Shown here one piece after another: positions 1 through 5,862 of a stretch of DNA of 5,862 bases. The notes under the pieces are model-generated. The model was not told the DNA's origin. It did no database searches and saw only the letters and a list, made by a program, of their open reading frames with translations. Source of the DNA: CAZNHL01 sp964572965 (GTDB taxonomy: Bacteria > Bacteroidota > Bacteroidia > Cytophagales > UBA9547); assembly GCA_964572965.1 (NCBI GenBank), contig CAZNHL010000132.1, positions 1-5,862 on the forward strand. The letters are read 5' to 3'. Positions within the stretch are counted from its first letter, which is position 1. Each line of letters begins with the position of its first letter. A program made the translations under genes and the position numbers.

Positions 1-1137
1 ATGCCATGCTTCTTCATTTATTGGCTCGCCAACAGTTCCCAAAACGCGCAGTGAACTCAAATCTTTTTGCTTGAAAATCTCCGTGCCGAAAGTTTCGAGC
101 GAACGGATTGCCGTAGGCGCGGTGTATAAAATATTGACTTTATGTTTTTGAACAATATCCCAAAAACGCCCGTGGTCGGGATAGGTTGGAATACCTTCAA
201 ACATCAATGTGGTTGCGCCATTCAGCAATGCACCGTAAATCAAATAACTGTGCCCCGTAACCCAACCAATATCTGCGGTGCAGAAAAAAACTTCTCCTTC
301 TTTGTAATTAAAAACATTCAAAAAAGTGTGGGCAGTAAAAACCATGTAACCAGCCGTAGTATGCAAAATGCCTTTTGGTTTTCCCGTAGAACCCGAAGTG
401 TAAAGTATGAACAAAGGCGACTCCGATTCTACACTTTCTGCAACGTGAACGGGCGATTCTTCGGCTACCGTTTCGCGCCACCAGATTTCTTTTCCGTTTA
501 CTGCAATTTCTTCGCTGTTTGAATGATTAAAAACAAGGCAATGTTTGATGGTTGGCGTTTCGCGCAATGCTTCATCGGCAATTTTTTTCAACTCAATTTT
601 CTTTTCTCCTCTGAAAAAAGCATCGGCAGTGATGAGTAAAACACAACCCGAATCGTTGATTCTGTCGCGCAAACTGTCTGAACTGAATCCCGCAAAAACA
701 ACCGATTGAACCGCCCCGATTCTTGCACACGCCAACATTGCAATTGCTCCTTCGGGAATCATCGGCATATAAATACAAACCCTGTCGCCTTTTTTCACGC
801 CAAGTTTTTGCAAAGTATTTGCGCACTTACAAACTTCTTCATGCAATTGCCTGTAAGTAATATTTCGCGATGGAATGTTCGGAGAATTTGATTCCCAGAT
901 AACTGCAGTTTGCCCGCCCTTAGTTTCGAGATGACGGTCTAAACAGTTTTCGGAAAGATTGAGTTCTGCACCCGCAAACCATTGCACATCAGGCGTGGCA
1001 AAGTTCCACGATAAAACTTCGTTCCACTTTTTTTTCCAATAAAAACTACTCGCTGCATCTGCCCAAAATTCTTCGGGATTTTCTACGCTTTGCTTATAGT
1101 TTTCAAGGTAGTCTTCAAACGAATTGATTTGGTGCAT
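1..1137 (-). CDS. acs: Acetyl-CoA synthetase (AMP-forming), N-terminal part, cut by the window edge
   Basis: This enzyme activates acetate with ATP and CoA through acetyl-AMP, in the cytoplasm. The frame is open for 379 codons from the ATG at 1137 to the left edge, and about 250 further residues are expected from the family's usual length of about 630-650. The N-terminus has the synthetase cap region (W25, W34, W38 area). The adenylation core follows, with the P-loop-like YTSGSTGKPKG at residues 246-256, GWVTGHSY at 291-298, LYTAPTAIRSL at 337-347 and TVGEPIN at 368-374. V293, T294 and V369 align with a constant offset to the Salmonella Acs acetate-pocket residues V310, T311 and V386. Keeping valine at the last position favours acetate over propionate (PrpE). 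One CoA-contact arginine of enterobacterial Acs (R194) appears to be lysine here. The pocket tryptophan, the regulatory lysine and the C-terminal domain lie outside the window. No Shine-Dalgarno is visible. The gene lies 114 bp downstream of ilvE on the same strand and may share its transcript. Confidence 0.95.
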   Translation of the reverse strand, partial: MHQINSFEDYLENYKQSVENPEEFWADAASSFYWKKKWNEVLSWNFATPDVQWFAGAELNLSENCLDRHLETKGGQTAVIWESNSPNIPSRNITYRQLHEEVCKCANTLQKLGVKKGDRVCIYMPMIPEGAIAMLACARIGAVQSVVFAGFSSDSLRDRINDSGCVLLITADAFFRGEKKIELKKIADEALRETPTIKHCLVFNHSNSEEIAVNGKEIWWRETVAEESPVHVAESVESESPLFILYTSGSTGKPKGILHTTAGYMVFTAHTFLNVFNYKEGEVFFCTADIGWVTGHSYLIYGALLNGATTLMFEGIPTYPDHGRFWDIVQKHKVNILYTAPTAIRSLETFGTEIFKQKDLSSLRVLGTVGEPINEEAWH

Positions 1138-1171
1138 GGTAAATGATTTTTAAAATGACTTTAAGCACAAA

Positions 1172-1235
1172 CACACCCCTGCCCCCTCTTCCCGCTTTAC
1201 GGAATTTCCGCTTTGCTCCAACAAGAGGGGAAAAC
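1172..1235. repeat. G/C-rich inverted repeat between ilvE and acs
   Basis: An 8-bp perfect inverted repeat, CCCCTCTT at 1183-1190 and AAGAGGGG at 1223-1230, encloses a 32-nt loop. Inside the loop are a direct repeat CCGCTTT (1192-1198 and 1208-1214, 16-bp period) and a small dyad CGGAA-T-TTCCG. The left flank is C-rich (ACCCCTGCCCCC). The composition differs sharply from the surrounding AT-rich DNA. In the transcript it would fold as a hairpin between the two genes. No U-tract follows it in the direction of transcription, so it does not look like a plain intrinsic terminator. C/G-rich intergenic elements of this style are often interspersed in Bacteroidota genomes, which makes an interspersed repeat the likeliest reading. 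This is inferred from one copy only. Confidence 0.5.
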
Positions 1236-1251
1236 AGCCCAAAAAAGTGAA

Positions 1252-2337
1252 TTAGATATTTGCATAAACATCCACCGGAACCTGGTGTGTCCAATCGAAA
1301 ACATCTTCTGCTTTTCCTGCTCTGATGGCAAAATATCTGTCGCGCAATTTGTTGGAAATATCGCGCCCTTCCACCGGAGGCAATTCGTAGTCTTCGCCTT
1401 TGTAATGAAAAGTTTGAATCGGAGCAATTGCAGCGGCAGTTCCCGTTCCAAACATATCTTCCAAAGTGCCTTCGTGAAAAGCATTGATAACTTCATCCAC
1501 CGAAATATCGCGTTCCTGCACAATGTAGCCTTCATCTTCTGCAAGGCGAATCATGCTGTCGCGCGTAACGCCATCTAAAATTGTTCCCATATCAAGCGAA
1601 GGCGTGATGATAATTCCGTCAATAATTACGAAAATATTCATAGTGCCGATTTCTTGCAGATAGCGGTGGTGAATACCATCTAACCAAAGAATCTGGTCGT
1701 AACCTTTTTGTTGCACTTCGCGCATCGGCATCATGCAGGCAGCATAGTTTCCGGCTGCTTTCGCAAAGCCCGTGCCGCCCGGAAAAGCACGTACATAATA
1801 ATCGTGAATATAAACCTTAACGGGTTTTGAATAGTAAGTTCCAACGGGGCTGGTGAACATTGCAAAGCGGTAGTTTTCCGCAACTTTTATACCTACATAT
1901 TTTTCGGTCGCAAACATATACGGACGTATGTATAAAGAAGAGTTCGGAACATCGGGAACCCAATCTTTATCAAGCGTAAGCAGTTTATCAATTGCATTCA
2001 AAAACAATTCTTCTGGAAATTGCGGCATTGCCATTCTTTCGGCAGAAATATTCAAACGCGCAAGATTTTTTAACGGACGAAAAAGCAGCGGATTTCCATC
2101 GGGGTCGCGCTCGGATTTTAAGCCTTCAAAAAGTGCCTGCCCGTAATGTATTGCAGACGTTGCCGGATGCAGCGAAAAGTCACCAAACGGAATAATGCGG
2201 CAATCGTGCCAGTCTCCATCGTAATAATCTGCCACAAACATGTGGTCGGAAAAGTGTTTACCAAACGGCAAGTTGTTGAAATCAACCTCACTAATGCGCG
2301 ATGTTGCTACGCGCTGAACAGAAATTTTATAAGCCAT
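1252..2337 (-). CDS. ilvE: Branched-chain amino acid aminotransferase (fold-type IV PLP enzyme)
   Basis: The 361-aa protein interconverts leucine, isoleucine and valine with their 2-oxo acids, using glutamate/2-oxoglutarate and PLP, in the cytoplasm. Its length and N-terminus fit the class II BCAT group (long form, like the mammalian enzymes) rather than the roughly 310-aa E. coli type. Visible motifs are HPATSAIHYGQALFEGLK (57-74), RPLKNLARLNISAERM (87-102), and the PLP-lysine segment GGTGFAKAAGNYAA (187-200) with K193 as the predicted Schiff-base lysine and Y198 five residues on. Further along are the glutamate motif QEIGTMN (228-234, E229), GTILDGVTRDS (251-261) and the phosphate-binding GTGTAAAIAP (297-306). 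Two motif positions differ from the commonest forms: AAGNYA instead of xGGNYA, and LQEIGTMN where VEEVGTMN is usual. All catalytic residues are kept, so it should be active. The ATG at 2337 matches the family N-terminus. It lies upstream of acs on the same strand and diverges from the nucleotidase genes. Confidence 0.95.
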   Translation of the reverse strand: MAYKISVQRVATSRISEVDFNNLPFGKHFSDHMFVADYYDGDWHDCRIIPFGDFSLHPATSAIHYGQALFEGLKSERDPDGNPLLFRPLKNLARLNISAERMAMPQFPEELFLNAIDKLLTLDKDWVPDVPNSSLYIRPYMFATEKYVGIKVAENYRFAMFTSPVGTYYSKPVKVYIHDYYVRAFPGGTGFAKAAGNYAACMMPMREVQQKGYDQILWLDGIHHRYLQEIGTMNIFVIIDGIIITPSLDMGTILDGVTRDSMIRLAEDEGYIVQERDISVDEVINAFHEGTLEDMFGTGTAAAIAPIQTFHYKGEDYELPPVEGRDISNKLRDRYFAIRAGKAEDVFDWTHQVPVDVYANI

Positions 2338-2356
2338 ATCAGTAAATTTTGTTGCT

Positions 2357-2364
2357 CAAACATA
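2357..2364 (-). promoter_or_regulatory. Candidate Bacteroidota -7 promoter box for ilvE
   Basis: Read on the minus strand, the sequence is TATGTTTG, an exact match to the TAnnTTTG -7 box used by the Bacteroidota primary sigma factor. It lies 19 bp upstream of the ilvE ATG, so the leader would be only about 10-15 nt. No good TTTG -33 box is seen at the usual distance (the nearest is TTTC), so the assignment rests on the -7 match and its position. Confidence 0.4.
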
Positions 2365-2413
2365 TAATAATTTTCGGGTGAAACACATCGTTAATTTTAT
2401 CAATGTTTTGAGC

Positions 2414-2486
2414 TTTATGAAAACCATAAAAAACGAGTACGTTTTTCCGCTTTTTATCCAAAAAAAGCCTGTTTTACGGATAAAAA
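2414..2486. repeat. Three consecutive inverted repeats in the divergent ilvE/nucleotidase intergenic region
   Basis: Three dyads lie next to one another. They are TTTATG (2414-2419) with CATAAA (2425-2430), loop 5; AAAAACG (2429-2435) with CGTTTTT (2440-2446), loop 4; and TTTTTATCC (2451-2459) with GGATAAAAA (2478-2486), loop 18. They sit mid-way between two divergent promoter regions, where neither flanking gene needs a terminator. They could be operator sites or simply chance dyads in AT-rich DNA. The rest of the 2338-2630 gap shows no coding potential. Confidence 0.35.
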
Positions 2487-2582
2487 AACGAGGTTAAAAT
2501 TTATCAACACAAATTGAACGGTTATCAGAAATTGACGTAGCTGTTATGAATTTGTAATTCCGAGCAGCGAAAAAAATATTAC

Positions 2583-2592
2583 TATCGTTGCA
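2583..2592 (+). promoter_or_regulatory. Candidate -7 promoter box for the split nucleotidase genes
   Basis: TATCGTTGCA resembles the frequent Bacteroidota -7 form TAnnTTTGCA with one mismatch. It lies 38 bp upstream of the lipoprotein ATG at 2631, a normal leader length for this phylum. A TTTG occurs at 2551-2554 but is too far upstream to be a well-spaced -33 box. Confidence 0.4.
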
Positions 2593-2630
2593 TCACTTTT
2601 CCCCGCTGGCTTTATCTATATTGTATATCC

Positions 2631-3368
2631 ATGAAAAAGTTTTTCGCGCTTCAGATAATATTGATGTTTTTGTTGGCAGGCTGCGCCAAACATTACGTTA
2701 CCACGCAATATCAATACACCAAAAACCAGATAGGAAGCAAAGGCGAAAAAGATGCAAAAATTGCCGCGCTGATTTCACCTTACAAAGATTCGTTGGAGAA
2801 AACAATGACCAGCATAATTGTGGTGAATGAAAAGTCAATATCGAAAGGTCAGCCGGAAAGTGAGTTGGGCAATTTATTAGCAGATATTTTGTTGGAACAA
2901 GGAAACAATTGCTGCAATAAACAGGTTGATGTTGCGGTATTGAACAATGGAGGGATTCGCGTTCCGCAGTTAGCCGCAGGCAATGTTACGCTTGGAAAGA
3001 TTTACGAAATTATGCCTTTCGATAATCGCCTTGTTTTGCTGGATTTACCGGGCAAAGAACTGAAAGAACTTTTTAATGCAATTGCCGCAGCAGGCGGTTG
3101 GCCCATCAGTGGCGCACGCTTTGTAATTGCAAACAAAAAAGCCACTGAAATTTTTGTGGGCGGAGTGCCTTTAAACGAAAGCAAAACATACACAATTGCA
3201 CTCTCCGATTATCTTACGGAAGGCGGTGATAATCTTTCCATGCTGAAAGGAAAACCAATTACCGACAGCGGTAAAAATATTCGCGAAGCATTTATTGATG
3301 CCTTTACCGAAATCCATAAAAAAGGAAAGAAATTAACGGGCAGTTTAGAAGGAAGAATAAAAGAGTAA
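2631..3368 (+). CDS. Lipoprotein carrying the 5'-nucleotidase C-terminal (substrate-binding) domain
   Basis: The 245-aa protein corresponds to the C-terminal domain of UshA-type 5'-nucleotidases (5_nucleotid_C family), which binds the nucleotide base and sugar. It lacks the metallophosphatase domain, so it is probably not a catalyst alone. Residues 1-17 form a lipoprotein signal (MKKFF, a hydrophobic stretch, lipobox LAGC), with C18 as the predicted lipidated cysteine. The acidic/Gln surface-export signal that follows the cysteine in surface lipoproteins of this phylum is absent (CAKHY), which favours a periplasm-facing anchor. Domain motifs are ESELGNLLADIL (76-87), VAVLNNGGIR (101-110, with the family's N-GG-R binding loop), GKIYEIMPFDNRLV (122-135), LPGKELKEL (139-147), GGWPISGARF (155-164) and the late YLTEGGDNLSML (194-205), equivalent to the base-binding aromatic/GGD loop. 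The ATG is chosen because the signal peptide begins there; no Shine-Dalgarno is visible. The next gene starts 2 bp after the stop and encodes the missing catalytic domain. Confidence 0.9.
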   Translation: MKKFFALQIILMFLLAGCAKHYVTTQYQYTKNQIGSKGEKDAKIAALISPYKDSLEKTMTSIIVVNEKSISKGQPESELGNLLADILLEQGNNCCNKQVDVAVLNNGGIRVPQLAAGNVTLGKIYEIMPFDNRLVLLDLPGKELKELFNAIAAAGGWPISGARFVIANKKATEIFVGGVPLNESKTYTIALSDYLTEGGDNLSMLKGKPITDSGKNIREAFIDAFTEIHKKGKKLTGSLEGRIKE

Positions 3369-3370
3369 TT

Positions 3371-4294
3371 ATGGTAATCAACCGCAGAAAATTTTTGATG
3401 AAATCGGGTGCAGCAGCGGGACTGTTTGCGCTATCGCAATTTCCATTTGAAGCGTTTGCAAAAGGCGATATAAAACGCATCACGATTTTACATACAAACG
3501 ACCAGCACTCGCGAATCGAGCCGTTTGAAATGGACGGAGGAAAATTTCAGGGGCAGGGAGGTTTTGCCAATCGCGCGGCTATAATAAACAAGATAAGAAG
3601 CGAAGAAAAAAATGTGTTGCTTTTAGACAGCGGAGATATTTGGCAAGGCACACCTTACTTCAATATGTATCAAGGCTCGTTGGAATTTAAACTGATGAGC
3701 GAAATGAAATATGACGCTTCCACAATCGGCAATCATGATTTTGATTTGGGCATGGAAGGATTTGCGAAGCAACTGCCATTGGCAAACTTTCCTTTTTTGT
3801 GCGCCAACTACGATTTTAAAAACACACCGTTAAAAGACAAAACACAGCCGTATAAAATCTTCCATGTTGATGGAATTAAAGTCGGTGTATTCGGCTTGGG
3901 TATTGAGTTAAAAGGTTTAGTGCCGAAAGCGTTGTATGGCGAAACAGTTTATGAAGAACCGATTGCCGCAGCCAATAAAATTGCTGCCGAATTACGCAAC
4001 GACCACAAATGCGATTTGGTGATTTGCCTTTCGCATCTCGGCTACAAATATCCCAACAAAAAAGTGAGCGATATTGATTTGGCATTAAACGGTTCAAACA
4101 TTGATTTGATACTTGGCGGACACACACATACTTTTTTTCCTTTTCCCGAAGAATACAAAAATGCTGCGGGCAAAAAAGTTATTCTGAATCAGGTGGGTTG
4201 GGCAGGTATTTTATTGGGCAGATTAGATTTTTATTTCGAGCAAAAAAAGAAAGGTTTGATAGTGCCGGATACACCGATAAAAATTACAAGTTGA
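3371..4294 (+). CDS. Tat-exported metallophosphatase, catalytic half of a split 5'-nucleotidase (UshA-like)
   Basis: The 307-aa protein is the calcineurin-like metallophosphatase domain of 5'-nucleotidases, predicted to hydrolyse nucleotides or similar phosphoesters in the periplasm with a two-metal centre. The N-terminus is a clear twin-arginine signal: NRRKFLMKSG (4-13), a weakly hydrophobic stretch, and an AFA cleavage site at 28-30. Metal-ligand motifs appear in order: HTNDQH (41-46; D44, H46), SGD (87-89; D89), IGNHDFD (119-125; N121, H122), CLSHLGY (219-225; H222) and LGGHTH (248-253; H251, H253). At the last position UshA has glutamine; histidine is common in relatives. The protein stops after this domain, whereas UshA has about 550 residues. 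The missing C-terminal domain is encoded by the lipoprotein gene just upstream, and the 2-bp gap suggests translational coupling. Exact substrates cannot be read from sequence; 5'-nucleotidase/UDP-sugar hydrolase is the best guess. Confidence 0.9.
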   Translation: MVINRRKFLMKSGAAAGLFALSQFPFEAFAKGDIKRITILHTNDQHSRIEPFEMDGGKFQGQGGFANRAAIINKIRSEEKNVLLLDSGDIWQGTPYFNMYQGSLEFKLMSEMKYDASTIGNHDFDLGMEGFAKQLPLANFPFLCANYDFKNTPLKDKTQPYKIFHVDGIKVGVFGLGIELKGLVPKALYGETVYEEPIAAANKIAAELRNDHKCDLVICLSHLGYKYPNKKVSDIDLALNGSNIDLILGGHTHTFFPFPEEYKNAAGKKVILNQVGWAGILLGRLDFYFEQKKKGLIVPDTPIKITS

Positions 4295-4372
4295 AACACA
4301 CAAACGATATATGATGAAGAAAAAAATTTTTCAAGGCTATTGCATGAAAAAAAAGATTTGATAAGGGATTTG

Positions 4373-4419
4373 CTTGAAGAAAAATTTTCCAAAGATTCAA
4401 GTACAAAAAAATTTTTTTT
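4373..4419 (+). terminator. Weak candidate terminator after the nucleotidase genes
   Basis: An inverted repeat, CTTGAA (4373-4378) and TTCAAG (4396-4401), is followed by an A7T8 tract (4405-4419) that would give a run of eight U. The stem is short and AT-rich, and the U-run begins 10 nt after it, so it is weak. An alternative pairing uses AAAATTTTTCAAG at 4323-4335 with CTTGAAGAAAAATTTT at 4373-4388 (13 bp with a 3-nt bulge). The call is made mainly because a transcript end is expected between 4294 and dnaA. Confidence 0.25.
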
Positions 4420-4440
4420 CTCACTTCGGAATACACATTT

Positions 4441-4480
4441 TCACACCATCAATCACACCTGTTCAAAATTTGTTCACACA
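4441..4480 (+). promoter_or_regulatory. Repeated TCACAC/TGTTCA motifs immediately upstream of dnaA
   Basis: TCACACC occurs at 4441-4447 and 4453-4459, and TCACACA at 4474-4480. TGTTCA occurs at 4460-4465 and 4471-4476, 11 bp apart, about one helical turn. The array ends 24 bp before the dnaA ATG and overlaps AAAATTTG (4465-4472), a one-mismatch match to the -7 box. The segment TTGTTCACA resembles a DnaA box (TTATCCACA) with two mismatches. A control region for dnaA is plausible, possibly autoregulatory, but this is inferred from position and repetition only. The rest of 4295-4504 is A/T-tract-rich with no convincing gene. Confidence 0.35.
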
Positions 4481-4504
4481 CAGTTAAATATAGACCTAAC
4501 AATA

Positions 4505-5862
4505 ATGAAAGAAAAATCGGCTTTAGCAGTTTGGAGTTCCTGCTTGGAAATTATCAGAGACAATGTAAGCGCACAAAGTTTTAAAACATGGTTCGAGCCG
4601 ATAAAGCCTGTGGAGTTAAAGTTGTCAGTGCTGACTATTCAAGTGCCTTCGCAATTTTTTTACGAATGGCTCGAAGAACATTATGTATCGCTGCTGCGCA
4701 AAACCATCAAACGCGAATTAGGCAACGAAGCGCGTTTGGAATACCGCATAGTAGTTGACCAAAGTCACAGCACACCAAGCACAATTGACTATCCTAATTT
4801 CAACACAGGCAACGCTACGAATCCTGAAACAAGTTTTCCGCTCACGCTGCAAGGCAGCAACATCAAAAATCCGTTTGTTATTCCCGGATTGAAAAAAATC
4901 AACATTGACCCGCAACTGAATGCTAATTACAATTTCGATAATTTCGTTGAGGGTGACTGTAATCGTTTGGCGCGAAGTGCAGGTTATGCAGTGGCGCAAA
5001 AACCGGGAGGCACGGCATTTAATCCGTTGGTGATTTATGGCGCGGTAGGTTTGGGTAAAACACACATTGCGCAAGCAGTGGGCAACGAAGTGAAGCAACA
5101 CTTCCCGAACAAGACAGTATTATATGTATCGAGCGAAAAATTTACCAATCAGTTTTTTGATGCGGTGAAAAATAATTCGGTGAACGACTTTGTGCATTTC
5201 TATCAGTTGATAGATGTGCTGATTGTGGACGACATCCAGTTTTTCAGCAACAAAGAAAAAACACAGGATATTTTCTTCCACATTTTTAATCACCTGCATC
5301 AAAGCGGCAAGCAATTGGTATTAACTACCGACCGCTCGCCACGCGATTTGGAAGGTATTGAAGAACGTTTGCTTTCGCGCTTCAAATGGGGATTGAGCGC
5401 TGATTTGCAAGTGCCTGATTTTGAAACGCGCATCGGTATTCTTGAAAAGAAAATGTATGCTGACGGTATTGAGTTGCCGCGCGAAGTGGTGGAGTTTGTT
5501 GCCTATAACATCAACACAAACATCCGTGAATTGGAAGCTGCATTGATTTCATTGCTGGCTCAGGCTTCTTTGAATAAAAAAGAAGTTGATCTTGACCTTG
5601 CAAAAAAAATCATCAAGAACTTTGTGAAAACAATGAGCCGCGAAGTGAGCATTGATTACATTCAAAAAACTGTTTGCGAATATTTCAATGTGCCTGTAGA
5701 TACTTTGAAAGAAAAAACGCGCAAACGCATGGTGGTTCAGGCACGTCAGCTTTCTATGTTCCTTGCAAAAAACTACACCAAAAATTCTTTGAAAGTTATC
5801 GGCAAACATTTCGGTGGTCGCGACCATTCAACTGTGATTCACTCTTGTCAAGCAGTTCAGAA
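4505..5862 (+). CDS. dnaA: Chromosomal replication initiator protein DnaA, lacking its last residues at the window edge
   Basis: DnaA binds DnaA boxes at oriC, opens the origin in its ATP form and helps load the helicase; it also acts as a transcription regulator. The window holds 452 codons plus two bases without a stop, and about 20 residues are probably missing. Domain I (about 1-85) begins with the typical VWSSCLEIIRDNVSAQSFKTW (9-29). A variable linker (about 86-135) is rich in N, S and T. The AAA+ domain III has Walker A GAVGLGKT (179-186; K185), Walker B LIVDD (239-243), sensor 1 TTDRSP (274-279), box VII RLLSRF (288-293, R292 the likely arginine finger) and sensor 2 NIRELEAAL (339-347, R341). 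Domain IV ends with the DNA-binding signature GGRDHSTVIHS (437-447). Walker A has GAVG instead of the commoner GGVG, which keeps the functional lysine and threonine. The ATG at 4505 is chosen because domain I aligns from there; no Shine-Dalgarno is present. Confidence 0.97.
   Translation, partial: MKEKSALAVWSSCLEIIRDNVSAQSFKTWFEPIKPVELKLSVLTIQVPSQFFYEWLEEHYVSLLRKTIKRELGNEARLEYRIVVDQSHSTPSTIDYPNFNTGNATNPETSFPLTLQGSNIKNPFVIPGLKKINIDPQLNANYNFDNFVEGDCNRLARSAGYAVAQKPGGTAFNPLVIYGAVGLGKTHIAQAVGNEVKQHFPNKTVLYVSSEKFTNQFFDAVKNNSVNDFVHFYQLIDVLIVDDIQFFSNKEKTQDIFFHIFNHLHQSGKQLVLTTDRSPRDLEGIEERLLSRFKWGLSADLQVPDFETRIGILEKKMYADGIELPREVVEFVAYNINTNIRELEAALISLLAQASLNKKEVDLDLAKKIIKNFVKTMSREVSIDYIQKTVCEYFNVPVDTLKEKTRKRMVVQARQLSMFLAKNYTKNSLKVIGKHFGGRDHSTVIHSCQAVQ

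Noticed and set aside
142..522. Plus-strand open frame of 126 codons opposite acs
   Set aside because: It lies wholly antisense to a well-supported Acs with conserved motifs, and its translation shows no family resemblance.
1183..1230. Intrinsic terminator for ilvE
   Set aside because: A stem exists, but the transcript continues with G-rich sequence and no U-run, and the 32-nt loop is too long for a typical terminator.
1213..1578. Plus-strand open frame of 121 codons opposite the ilvE 3' end
   Set aside because: It overlaps the conserved C-terminal BCAT coding sequence and the intergenic hairpin, so it is an antisense shadow with no recognisable domain.
2631..4294. A frameshifted or broken single nucleotidase gene
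   Set aside because: The domain order is reversed relative to UshA and each half has its own intact export signal, so two genuine genes explain the data and a broken gene does not.
4311..4361. A 16-codon reading frame (ATGATGAAG... to TGA) after the nucleotidase genes
   Set aside because: It is lysine-rich low-complexity sequence from A-tracts, has no promoter or recognisable leader-peptide features, and is as expected by chance.
4718..5101. Minus-strand open frame of 127 codons inside dnaA
   Set aside because: It is antisense to conserved DnaA sequence including Walker A, and its translation is Cys/Arg-rich and unlike a real protein.
5549..5827. Minus-strand open frame of 92 codons inside dnaA
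   Set aside because: It is antisense to DnaA domain IV; the Phe-rich translation mirrors Lys-rich coding on the other strand.

Overview
The window reads as chromosomal DNA from a member of the Bacteroidota, probably an environmental lineage. The evidence is AT-rich intergenic DNA, start codons without a clear Shine-Dalgarno sequence, matches to the Bacteroidota -7 promoter box (TAnnTTTG), and protein families in the form usual for that phylum. I cannot place it to genus. No mobile element, CRISPR array, tRNA or rRNA is visible.

Layout. Positions 1-2337 hold two genes on the minus strand. ilvE (branched-chain aminotransferase, complete, 361 aa) is followed 114 bp downstream by acs (acetyl-CoA synthetase), of which only the N-terminal 379 codons are present because the gene runs off the left edge. 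The gap between them carries a G/C-rich inverted repeat unlike the surrounding DNA. Positions 2338-2630 form a divergent intergenic region with candidate promoters at both ends and a cluster of three inverted repeats. Positions 2631-4294 on the plus strand are a tight two-gene unit with a 2-bp gap. It encodes the two halves of a UshA-type 5'-nucleotidase as separate exported proteins: first a lipoprotein carrying the C-terminal (substrate-binding) domain, then a Tat-signal protein carrying the metallophosphatase domain. Positions 4295-4504 are an A/T-tract-rich intergenic region with reiterated TCACAC and TGTTCA motifs just before dnaA. dnaA begins at 4505 and is cut off by the right edge about 20 residues before its expected end.

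How the genes work together. ilvE and acs are ordinary cytoplasmic metabolism (the last step of valine, leucine and isoleucine synthesis or the first step of their breakdown; acetate activation) and may be co-transcribed. The two nucleotidase halves probably act together in the periplasm to release nucleosides and phosphate from nucleotides. dnaA is the replication initiator. I found no wholly new system. The points most worth a second look are the split nucleotidase with two different export signals, the repeat cluster in front of dnaA, and the two groups of intergenic inverted repeats.
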